Shown: one piece after another, positions 26,066-34,370 of the stretch
Layout of the letters: each line of letters opens with the position of its first letter
Position numbering within the stretch: position 1 is the stretch's first letter
Assembly (NCBI RefSeq): GCF_004402535.1
Contig: NZ_SOEY01000026.1
Location: forward strand, 1-64,000
Source of the DNA: Cryobacterium glaciale
GTDB lineage: Bacteria > Actinomycetota > Actinomycetes > Actinomycetales > Microbacteriaceae
DNA: 64,000 nucleotides
Direction of reading: 5' to 3'
The notes under the pieces: generated by a model
What the model saw: the letters and a program-made list of their open reading frames with translations, nothing else
The model's database searches: none
Told to the model about the DNA's origin: nothing
Translations under genes and position numbers: made by a program

Positions 26066-29000
26066 TCACGATCTGGTTACCCACCCCGTCGACTGGGTCG
26101 TGAGAGTCGGCCTGGGTGCCCCGTAGACTCGGCCTTCTGCGGCGAGCCGTTGCGCTGCGGCGCGCTGTTGCGCTGCGGCGAGCGCGGAATGAGCGCGAGC
26201 GGCATCGAGCTTCTGTGCCGTCGATTCCGGTACCGCACCAAGCGGCCTGGCGCCAACGATGCCGTAGCGGTCCCGGTAGGCCGCGACGGTGCATCCGTTT
26301 TGGTGCCATGCAACGGCTGCCGACCCGCGCGGCGCGGTGCCGAGCGCTCGCGTCCATGGCTCCTCCGCGAGCAGCGCCTCGTCGAGCACTGCGCTCGCTC
26401 GCGACTCGATCAGGTCGCTGCGCTCAACCAATGCCTGGTGCATGGCGGCATCCATTGGCCCGATCGCACGAGGGATCAGCCCGACGACAAGGCGCGGCGC
26501 GCGGCGCGCTCGCCCCGCACTGCCGTCCCGAGACACAACCGCTGCCACTCTGGATCGCAGTACCGCCGCGATGTCCTGGGCATCCTCGAATCCGCGCGCC
26601 GCAACCACGCGCGACAGCAGGGTCACAATGTCAACAAAGTGCGCCTCGGCTCGCCGCAGCTCCGCGGTGAATGGCCCGAAGGCATCCGAGTGGACGACCG
26701 CGTCGGCCTGGCCCGGCGAGAGCCCGCTCGCCCGCACCACCGACACCCACCGGGTGTGCTGCGCGGCCGCCGCGATGGTCTCGTACTCCGCCGCGAGTTG
26801 CGCCACCGATCCCCACGCGTCCTGTTCCGCCGCGATGGTCTCGTGCGCGGACAGTTCGGCACCGACGTGCTGCAGAATGCCGAAGAGGATGCTGCGCGCC
26901 GTCACGTCGCCATCGTCACCGGGGCGCGGCCCCACGTGGGCGACATCGGGCCGGTCGACAGCGACGTAGGCGGTGTTCGCTTCGCGTCCCCGCGTCATCG
27001 AGACGTAAAGGTTTTCTCGCGGCATGGTCGGCGCGACGACGACGTGCGCGGTATCAGTCGTGATTCCCTGCGCCCGGTGCGAGGTGACCGCGTAGCCCAG
27101 CTCGACGTGATCGCGCACATACTCGGCGGGAAGCAGCACCGTGCTCCCCCACCGCCGACCGTGCCGCCGCACTTCAACCGACCCGTTCCGATGCACTTCG
27201 ATCACGGCCCACCGGTCGCCGTTGCGTACCCACGTTCGCGACGCATAGAGCCGCCGATCATTCCGGCGCGTGATGACCGTGTCACCCACAGCGGCCCGGG
27301 TTCCGTCATGTAGCGCGACTTCGCGCAGCGCATCGACCTGACCCTCCAAAATAAGTTCCGTTCGAGCACGCACGTTCAGCGATGCAACCGCCTCGTTGGA
27401 GTCGCTGATCAGCACGGTCTCCTTGCCCGCTCGGGTATCTGCGCGCCAGGCCTCGTAGGCGGCATCCGCCATCGCCTCGGTGGTGCCGTCGCGCAGTCGG
27501 TCGTGCGCGCCGTACAGGTCAATCACCTCGGGGCTGCCCTGGCGAAGCCCGAGGGATGCCGCCTTCTCCCACTCCTGCACGAAGCGGTGCACGTCGATGA
27601 GTTCGGGCGCGTCCGCTCGATCGTGCACCAGCATCGAAAACGCGCCGCCAGCATCGACCGACTGAAGCTGGGCGTAGTCGCCCACCAGCAGAACTTTCGC
27701 GCCGGCATTCGCGGCCAGCGCGGTAATCCGATCCAAGGGCAGCGTGCCCGCCAGCGAGGCCTCGTCGATGATCACGAGCTGCCCGGCCCGGAACGACTCT
27801 CCGTGGTCGAGATGGGTCTGCCACCATTTCGCCAGGTTCTCAGTCGTGATTCCGAGGTCCGTCGCCAGCACCGTCGCGGCGGCCGCCGAGGGTGCAAGGC
27901 CGACCACAGACCCCGCACCGTGCGCCTCCTCCCATGCCAACCGAAGCACACACATGGCCGTCGTCTTGCCTGCGCCAGCCGGCCCCACGAGCACATCAAT
28001 CACTCGACCCGAGCCGACGATCGACAACAGCGCCGCGAGCTGGTCGTCTGCGAGCACTCCCCCGCCCGGCAGCTTCGTGCGGGCAGCCGACCGCAGCATT
28101 GCCGCCGCGACTCGTGGCCCGGTCGCATCGTTTCCGCGCTCGAGCAGCCGCGTCTCCGCGTCGAGCAACTCGGTCGAGGTAAACACCGTGGAGTGCTTCG
28201 GGCGGAAGATCGACGTGCCGTCGTCACGTCGGAAGGCGGCAGGGCTCAAGGCAAGCTCGGGAGGCGTGATGCGCAAGGACGCGCGCTCGGCGGCATCCGT
28301 TATGAGCCCGACGACCGCTTCTCGATCGGATGTCGACGCGAATCGGTCCGGCATCGTTTGGCGTGCAGCCTCGGCCGTGAGGTTCCAGTGCCGCCAGGTT
28401 GCGCGCTTCTCGCTGACGGCCGTCATCACGCTCAACGCCAACGCATCAATCCCCTCGCGCGGCACGTCTTCTGCGCGCAGCATGCGCGCAGGCGGGTGAG
28501 CGGATGCCGCACTCGCCAACGCCGCCGCGTCGCGCCCAAGCACGAGCCTGGCGCGTTCTCGCCACGCCGCCGTAAGCTCCGCGAGTGAGTGCACTTGTTT
28601 GACCGGCCGGGTGGAAAGCGTGGCCTGCGCGCGCAGCTTCATGATGGTCACAGGGTTCGGACGACGCCCGCGGCTCGCCACGTATGCCTCGATCAACCGG
28701 TCGGTCTCCACATCGATGTGTCGGGACCTCGACGAGAATTCTGCAACGAGCGCTTCTGGAACGACGCTGATCGCCCATGTGGGATGACGATCCCGGCCCC
28801 GCTCCCGCTTCTCCCACTGCACGCCAAGCGATCGCGTGAGCGCGTCAGCGAACAGGGTCTCGTGCAGTTCGGAGAGCGCCACCACGGCCTCGTGCATCGG
28901 CCGGCCATCGAGCGAACGCCACTTGCCGTCGAGCACGGTCTGCACCTTGTTGCTGATCACGACGTGCGTGTGCAGATGAGGGTCGCCGGCCCGACTGTCG

Positions 29001-29641
29001 AAGTGATCGAAGGCCGTCGCGATCAGGCCGGTCACATCCACTTGCGCAACGGCACCGCCCTGCGCCGTCGTGCCGGTCCGCGTCGCCGCGACCTCGCGCT
29101 CCATGAACGCGATCACTTCGGCAACCGCCGCGTGGTGTGCCTCCGCGATGCGCGCCTGCATGGGTGCGTCGGCAATACCCCAGAGCACACTGGCCGACTT
29201 CGGAATGGAGAACGTGAAGTCGTAGCCGGCGACGGCGCGACGTCGCTTTTCGGCGGGCTCCTCCTTAGCGGATGGCGACGCAGCGGATGCGCCCTCGCTG
29301 TGGTCGTGCTCGACACCGTCCTCACCCCGAGCGGCGGCGGCTCGGGCTGTGGCGGTCCGATAGACCGGGTACGCCCGCCCGAGGGCCTCGCCAGTGACTG
29401 GGTCGCGACCCAACCCGATGAGCAACTGCAACTGTTCCTCCGTAACCACGTCGCCCTCGACAACGAGACCACCGAGGCCCGGAAGTCCGCTGCCCATCCA
29501 CCGGCCCGGCGGCGTGCCCTGTGCGGTGTAGTAGCGGGTCAGCGGCGTCGATAGCGAGCGATTTCCGTCGCCGGCGGCCACGGTGCGCAGCAGATATTTG
29601 TACCCGTCGCCGGCACTCATAACCCGCATCGACACCGTCAC
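26066..29641 (-). CDS. MobF-family conjugative relaxase-helicase
   Basis: Nicks oriT and pilots single-stranded DNA during conjugation. The N-terminal TrwC-type domain has RYYTAQGTPPGRW with the candidate catalytic tyrosines, SIPKSASVLWGIAD, and the metal-binding HxHxH in AGDPHLHTHVVIS. The helicase part has VGPAGAGKTTAM, VIIDEASLAGTLPL and, near the end, GYAVTSHRAQGITTD. GTG 29641 (VTVSMRVMSAGDGYKYLL) has GGAGGT 8 bases upstream and is the family's usual start; the open frame reaches 29665. About 1191 aa, full length. The last 200 codons exist in three extra partial copies to the left. BREX genes end only 70 bp upstream, so the ancestral oriT may be displaced. Confidence 0.93.
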   Translation of the reverse strand: MTVSMRVMSAGDGYKYLLRTVAAGDGNRSLSTPLTRYYTAQGTPPGRWMGSGLPGLGGLVVEGDVVTEEQLQLLIGLGRDPVTGEALGRAYPVYRTATARAAAARGEDGVEHDHSEGASAASPSAKEEPAEKRRRAVAGYDFTFSIPKSASVLWGIADAPMQARIAEAHHAAVAEVIAFMEREVAATRTGTTAQGGAVAQVDVTGLIATAFDHFDSRAGDPHLHTHVVISNKVQTVLDGKWRSLDGRPMHEAVVALSELHETLFADALTRSLGVQWEKRERGRDRHPTWAISVVPEALVAEFSSRSRHIDVETDRLIEAYVASRGRRPNPVTIMKLRAQATLSTRPVKQVHSLAELTAAWRERARLVLGRDAAALASAASAHPPARMLRAEDVPREGIDALALSVMTAVSEKRATWRHWNLTAEAARQTMPDRFASTSDREAVVGLITDAAERASLRITPPELALSPAAFRRDDGTSIFRPKHSTVFTSTELLDAETRLLERGNDATGPRVAAAMLRSAARTKLPGGGVLADDQLAALLSIVGSGRVIDVLVGPAGAGKTTAMCVLRLAWEEAHGAGSVVGLAPSAAAATVLATDLGITTENLAKWWQTHLDHGESFRAGQLVIIDEASLAGTLPLDRITALAANAGAKVLLVGDYAQLQSVDAGGAFSMLVHDRADAPELIDVHRFVQEWEKAASLGLRQGSPEVIDLYGAHDRLRDGTTEAMADAAYEAWRADTRAGKETVLISDSNEAVASLNVRARTELILEGQVDALREVALHDGTRAAVGDTVITRRNDRRLYASRTWVRNGDRWAVIEVHRNGSVEVRRHGRRWGSTVLLPAEYVRDHVELGYAVTSHRAQGITTDTAHVVVAPTMPRENLYVSMTRGREANTAYVAVDRPDVAHVGPRPGDDGDVTARSILFGILQHVGAELSAHETIAAEQDAWGSVAQLAAEYETIAAAAQHTRWVSVVRASGLSPGQADAVVHSDAFGPFTAELRRAEAHFVDIVTLLSRVVAARGFEDAQDIAAVLRSRVAAVVSRDGSAGRARRAPRLVVGLIPRAIGPMDAAMHQALVERSDLIESRASAVLDEALLAEEPWTRALGTAPRGSAAVAWHQNGCTVAAYRDRYGIVGARPLGAVPESTAQKLDAARAHSALAAAQQRAAAQRLAAEGRVYGAPRPTLTTQSTGWVTRS

Positions 29642-29713
29642 CGTGCCCACCTCCGCTTTCATCACGGAGGTGCGCCGCCTCGATCTGCAAGAGGCGTGGT
29701 GGCCTGGGGAGTT

Positions 29714-30784
29714 CTACGAGAACTGCTCAGTCTGAGCCTTGAGGACTGGCGCCTTGCGCAGCAATTCGCGGTACGCCTCGGCCGTGTCGAGAGCCGCGAC
29801 CATCCGATCAACCAGCTTCGGACGATAGACGAACTGGCCGAACGCGGGCGAGTACAAACAGAACCCATCCGACTTCGGCAGCTGCTCCATCGAGCCGCTC
29901 CTCACTGGCCCAATCTCCCATCGCTTACGCACCGCGGTGAAGTCATTCACTCCAAATTCGAAGGGGATGCCCGCTTTCACAGCAGCAGCGGCAGCACTCG
30001 GGAGGACTTCATCCCCATGCGCAGCGTCGCGGTACTTCTCCGCGACGATCACGCTGCCTTGTTGGCCAAGGAGATCGTGAAGCTCGTCCTCTGTGAGGTC
30101 GTCCTGCCTGACAAAGTTCAGTGCCATGTCCGCTTCGGTCTTCGGCCCCTTCATGGGCAGGAGGAGCAGACGGTAGGCGTATCGCTCGTCACTGCGGACA
30201 TCTTCTGTCAGCCTGCCCTGGAACTCCGAGATGAAGGTTAAGACCGATTGAGGTAGCCCTCTGCGCAAGTTGCGCTGCTCGTCGTAACGTGCGGGGCTGA
30301 GCGATTGCACGAAGACCGGGAACTTCAATTCGCTGCCGAGCGTCTCGGCTTCACCAAAGCGACGAACAAGCTCGGCCTCGAAATTGATGATGCAAGCATG
30401 CGCTTCCGCTGCGGTTGCGACGAGGACGGAGTCTTGGAACCGGTGCTCGACATGGTTGCGGAGCCCAATGAAGAACTCGATGTTAGCTCGGATTGGATCA
30501 CTCTCCTTGACCTCGAACTTCAAGCACTGCGCAAGGTCCCAAGACTTCTTTGAGCCGTCAGGGTTGCGCTTGAAGGTACGGCGATTGTCGTTCTCGCGGT
30601 AATAGATCTCGGCCTTACGCCGCATACGGTCGGCATGCATGAGGTTCTGCCAGGCAAGGTGGATGTGGACGATGAAGTCGGAAAAACTCCGCCGGTCTCC
30701 TGGCCTGTTGTAGAAGTCGATCGCGACGAGAGCCTGTCGTCGAGCCTCATCCAGTGTGTGCCTCCATGCGGGCGGACGCGCCAT
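29714..30784 (-). CDS. DUF3644 (HEPN-type) protein in the BREX operon
   Basis: A 356-aa protein opening RHTLDEARRQALVAIDFYNR and FSDFIVHIHLAWQNLMHADR, the DUF3644 pattern. Residues 109-114 are RNHVEH, an R-x4-H HEPN RNase motif. The C-terminal half has a KRWEIGPVRSGSMEQLP stretch of unknown role. It starts 5 bp after the Shedu gene and is the last gene of the long minus-strand operon. A back-up abortive RNase is plausible but inferred. Confidence 0.8.
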   Translation of the reverse strand: MARPPAWRHTLDEARRQALVAIDFYNRPGDRRSFSDFIVHIHLAWQNLMHADRMRRKAEIYYRENDNRRTFKRNPDGSKKSWDLAQCLKFEVKESDPIRANIEFFIGLRNHVEHRFQDSVLVATAAEAHACIINFEAELVRRFGEAETLGSELKFPVFVQSLSPARYDEQRNLRRGLPQSVLTFISEFQGRLTEDVRSDERYAYRLLLLPMKGPKTEADMALNFVRQDDLTEDELHDLLGQQGSVIVAEKYRDAAHGDEVLPSAAAAAVKAGIPFEFGVNDFTAVRKRWEIGPVRSGSMEQLPKSDGFCLYSPAFGQFVYRPKLVDRMVAALDTAEAYRELLRKAPVLKAQTEQFS

Positions 30785-30789
30785 CTCGG

Positions 30790-32181
30790 TCAGTCTTCCT
30801 CGGTCAAAGGTTTGACCGGTGAGAGGAAGTTGCGCAGAAGCCTGAGCCGCTCGAGAATCTCGTCATAAGTGACGATGGTCACGCTGCGAGAGTTCGCACG
30901 GTAGAGTTCGAACGACTTCTGCCTTGCCGGATCGTCGGCCGAGGGGGTGCGTCCAGCAACGACGAAGCAGGAAACTGCGTAGGACTCCAGGTCCCACTGC
31001 CGGGAGCTTTCCTTCAACCCAAGAAGGCTCTTGGTCAGGTTGTACGCCTGGTCGAGCACCTGAGTGACCGCACCGTTCAACTCCTTCGATGGGCCGTACA
31101 CGCCCTGTCGATACTCGCGAGCATCAAGCAGTTGCGTAGTTGGCTTCTTGATCTCCACCAAAGCGACGTTGTTCGTGAGCGAGTTCTTGAACAAGTAGTC
31201 GGCGATCTTGTCGCCGCTTCCCGACAGCCCACGACCACCGACGCTTGCCCCGGAGCGAACGCTGACCATCGGCACGCCAAAGACCTGCTGCAGCGCAAAC
31301 GCGTTGTCGTCGAAGAAAGTTTGCCAGTAGCGCTCGGTCTTGCGTTCTCCCAATGAATCCGCGTACGCCTCGATAAGACGATCAAGACTGACAAGCTCGA
31401 TGTCACGCTTGAGCTGCTGGAACTTCTGAGGTGAACTCGCTGCGATCGCTGCCGACTCGGAAGCAACTGCACCAATCAGAGCGTCACGCTCGACTTCACT
31501 CAGCTCCTCGATTCCGTCAGCTGCCAGAGCAATTACACGCGAGTCTGGATGTCGCCCGAGAGAGAACTCCATTGCCGAGAGACCAAGCGTCGCAGCGAGG
31601 TCGTTGTGAACGAGGACATCCTTCACTCGGCCTGCGGCTCGATTGCCGCGGTCATTGATCCGGCCTATCTCGGACCAGATGGCGGCGAACCGCGACAGGC
31701 CGAGGATGAACTTCGTGCCGTCGATCGTGGCGCTGTTCCCGTCGGCAAAGACGATCTCGTCGCACGGAGTGTTGGCTTCGATCAATCGGATGAGTCGATT
31801 GCAGTCCTGGAGCAAGCCCAAGCCGTAAGCGAAGTCCTTTACAAACCCCGGGGCCAGCGTCTCAAGGATCGACTCCAATTCGGAGTCTTCGTAGTAGTCC
31901 TCGAGGAGCGATGTCTCCAAGGTGAGCGTGCAAACCTGCTCATACTTCGGCCCGAGGTACCCACTGTGAGTCGCGAGCGTATTGATGGGATGAATCTTCA
32001 CGACTCCCGACTTGGGATCGAAGTCCACCAGCTTCACTCCCTCAGACAGGCGTTGACTCGCTGCTGACTCTTCATCAGGCGTCACCGCCGGGATGAAGTA
32101 TGCCTCGACCCGGCCAGTCGTCGCTGCGGTCCGGACGTCGAGGCGACCGTTGTCAGTCTGGTCATTCCCGAATCGAGCCAC
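30790..32181 (-). CDS. sduA: Shedu-type nuclease SduA (DUF4263)
   Basis: A 463-aa protein whose C-terminal 200 residues show the Shedu/DUF4263 nuclease: RYWQTFFDDNAFALQQVFG, then DKIADYLFKN (Asp328) and NNVALVEIKKPTTQL (Glu343, Lys345), a PD-(D/E)xK core, followed by a Gln-rich helix (NGAVTQVLDQAYNLTKSLL). The N-terminal 250 residues form the variable sensor region. Shedu is normally a single-gene anti-phage system; here it begins 8 bp after brxL and must share the BREX transcript. Confidence 0.88.
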   Translation of the reverse strand: MARFGNDQTDNGRLDVRTAATTGRVEAYFIPAVTPDEESAASQRLSEGVKLVDFDPKSGVVKIHPINTLATHSGYLGPKYEQVCTLTLETSLLEDYYEDSELESILETLAPGFVKDFAYGLGLLQDCNRLIRLIEANTPCDEIVFADGNSATIDGTKFILGLSRFAAIWSEIGRINDRGNRAAGRVKDVLVHNDLAATLGLSAMEFSLGRHPDSRVIALAADGIEELSEVERDALIGAVASESAAIAASSPQKFQQLKRDIELVSLDRLIEAYADSLGERKTERYWQTFFDDNAFALQQVFGVPMVSVRSGASVGGRGLSGSGDKIADYLFKNSLTNNVALVEIKKPTTQLLDAREYRQGVYGPSKELNGAVTQVLDQAYNLTKSLLGLKESSRQWDLESYAVSCFVVAGRTPSADDPARQKSFELYRANSRSVTIVTYDEILERLRLLRNFLSPVKPLTEED

Positions 32182-32189
32182 GCTTGACC

Positions 32190-34361
32190 TCAGTTCCCTT
32201 CTGCAGCGGGAGTCAGTGCGTCCAGAATGTAAGTAACGCCGAACGCGCGCACCTGACGGAACTCTTGGCGACTCGTGCCGAAGTCGAACCAGCCGCCATC
32301 GGCCTTCTGGAAGATGTCGAGACCACGCCCAAGGTTGATCCGCCAGCCTCTGTCCGTACGGATCCAGCGGTCGTGGCCGCCAGGATCCTTCGCCATATCA
32401 ACCTTGATGCCCTGCTGCGCCGCGCCCTGCACGATGTCGCTGAGCATCCGAAGCTGTTTCGGCTGGTTTTCGGGGTCAGCGTCAAGAACCGTAAAGAGTC
32501 GGAAGGTCACCTCATCGGCCGGGTCCTTCGCCGCCGCGATCGCGGCGAGCAGCTCGACGAGGTTACGTCCCTGGTGCGCCATGCGGATGTAAGGGTCATG
32601 AAGCTCAATCTCGATGGCGCCGGCCAGGTACGGCATGAGCAGCGTGTCGTAGGAAACACCGCGCTGATTCTCTTGGAAGTCTCGCTGACCTTGGAAAAGC
32701 TCCTCCTTCCCAGGTTCCACTTGCGCCACAGTAGCGACAGTGGAGGGACCGACACCCGCTACGAATGGAACACCTTCGTGAGCCGCGTCCGTTGCCAGTT
32801 CCCCGGATGCGCGCCGGTGGTAATTTCCCGGATACTCTTCCTCCTCGAGCGTGGTGACGTTGGACCATTCCCCGGCCATGCTGTTGTAGCCGAAGTTGAC
32901 CGGCGCCATGGTCGAGTCCATCCGCAGGATCTGATCCTTGACACGCTTGCGGCCTTCAATCGCGAAGCGCAGCAGCTCCTCGATCTGCTCAGCGGTGGCA
33001 TCACCGTGAGGGTATATGAGCTTCATGAGTCCAGAGAAAGTCTTGTGGATGGCGTCACGGTCGCGAGTCGAGATGTCCGACCCCAGCGTGAAGTGGTGCT
33101 GGTAGCGGTCCGAATAGTCGAGGTTGCGCATGGACTTCAGCACTTCTGCAATGTAGTCAACGACAAACCCATACCCGTCCGAGAACATCTCACTGCGGAT
33201 CGTGTCGATCTCCCACCCGGGGATATAGAAGTGAAGACGGTCGAGGTATGCCGGGTCGTGGTAGCTCTCGGGCAGTTCGTCGAAGAGATCGGAGTGCTTG
33301 AGCATGTACGGCACAGTGTGCGACGTGTTACCGACGAACACCATCGACGCCTCCGCCCCAAGGGTCTCCACACCGCGGGAGAATGACTTGTTCGCCATGT
33401 AGTTCTTCATGATGTCTACCAGCGCTTTGTCGGTGCGCTTCTTTTTGCCCGCGAACTCGTCAAACGCGACAACGTCCCAGTACCCGACGAGGCCGAGGCG
33501 ACCGTTCGCGTTGTTCACGAACAACTTTGGGACGCTCACCTCACCGCCTGAGATCAACATCCCGTGCGGCGAGAACTCCGAGTAAATGTGCGACTTGCCC
33601 GTGCCCTTGGGACCTAGCTCGACGAGATTGTAGTTGCGTTCGACGAATGGAATCAAACGCACCAGTTGCAGCAGCTTCGCGCGTCGACCAAACATTTCGG
33701 GGTTGAACCCGATCGACTGGATTAGCAGGTCGATCCACTCGTCAGTGGTGAACTCGGCCCGTGACGCGAGGTAGCCAGCGTAGTCGAAGTTCGACATCTG
33801 AATCGGCTTGAGCGATCCGAGGATCCATGGCGAGACCCGCGCATCATCGGAGTGGAAATACTCAACATCGCACAGGCACCAGACCCCGCCGACGAGCATC
33901 TTCTGGTGCGCGTTGACGGTAGCTGAATCGACGACGACACTGCTGATCCCGAGGTTCGCGAACGAGGCCTGATAGACGTCATCCTTCTCGTTCAGCGTGA
34001 CGCTGACCTTGTCGATGATTCGGTAGCGCCCGCGCTCCTTGATCTTTGACTTGACCAACTCTGACTCGTTGCGATGCACATAGTGCTGGGCGAGGATGTC
34101 GCGGACGCGGTCGATGCCCGCTTGAATCGTCGCCTCGTCGTCGGATGCCGCGTATTGGCCGAGAAGGTACTCCAAAACGTATGACGGAACGATCGCGTTG
34201 CCCTTGACCGCCTTGACGAGGTCCTTGCGAACCACCGCCCCTGCGAAGTGCTCGTTGATCTTGCGGTCCAGCTCGCTCGGCTGCGCGCCACCCCCAGGGA
34301 CCGCCGGTGCGAAAGGCTCCTCTGCAGGCGCTGCCGGAGAAAGTTCAATGTCGTCGCTCAT
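32190..34361 (-). CDS. brxL: BREX protein BrxL (Lon-like AAA+)
   Basis: A 723-aa protein with the BrxL layout. The N-terminal domain is LDRKINEHFAGAVVRKDLVK, and the Walker A is LGPKGTGKSHIYSEF (residues about 248-262). Then come VVAFDEFAGKKKRTDKALVD, SMVFVGNTSHTV and a C-terminal Lon-protease-like domain. In BREX it is a DNA-binding ring ATPase needed for phage restriction. It sits 9 bp after pglZ. Full length. Confidence 0.93.
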   Translation of the reverse strand: MSDDIELSPAAPAEEPFAPAVPGGGAQPSELDRKINEHFAGAVVRKDLVKAVKGNAIVPSYVLEYLLGQYAASDDEATIQAGIDRVRDILAQHYVHRNESELVKSKIKERGRYRIIDKVSVTLNEKDDVYQASFANLGISSVVVDSATVNAHQKMLVGGVWCLCDVEYFHSDDARVSPWILGSLKPIQMSNFDYAGYLASRAEFTTDEWIDLLIQSIGFNPEMFGRRAKLLQLVRLIPFVERNYNLVELGPKGTGKSHIYSEFSPHGMLISGGEVSVPKLFVNNANGRLGLVGYWDVVAFDEFAGKKKRTDKALVDIMKNYMANKSFSRGVETLGAEASMVFVGNTSHTVPYMLKHSDLFDELPESYHDPAYLDRLHFYIPGWEIDTIRSEMFSDGYGFVVDYIAEVLKSMRNLDYSDRYQHHFTLGSDISTRDRDAIHKTFSGLMKLIYPHGDATAEQIEELLRFAIEGRKRVKDQILRMDSTMAPVNFGYNSMAGEWSNVTTLEEEEYPGNYHRRASGELATDAAHEGVPFVAGVGPSTVATVAQVEPGKEELFQGQRDFQENQRGVSYDTLLMPYLAGAIEIELHDPYIRMAHQGRNLVELLAAIAAAKDPADEVTFRLFTVLDADPENQPKQLRMLSDIVQGAAQQGIKVDMAKDPGGHDRWIRTDRGWRINLGRGLDIFQKADGGWFDFGTSRQEFRQVRAFGVTYILDALTPAAEGN

Positions 34362-34370
34362 CAGCAGTCC

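Noticed and set aside
32100-33386. 428-codon plus-strand frame
   Set aside because: Lies wholly opposite brxL and the start of the Shedu gene, both strongly supported.
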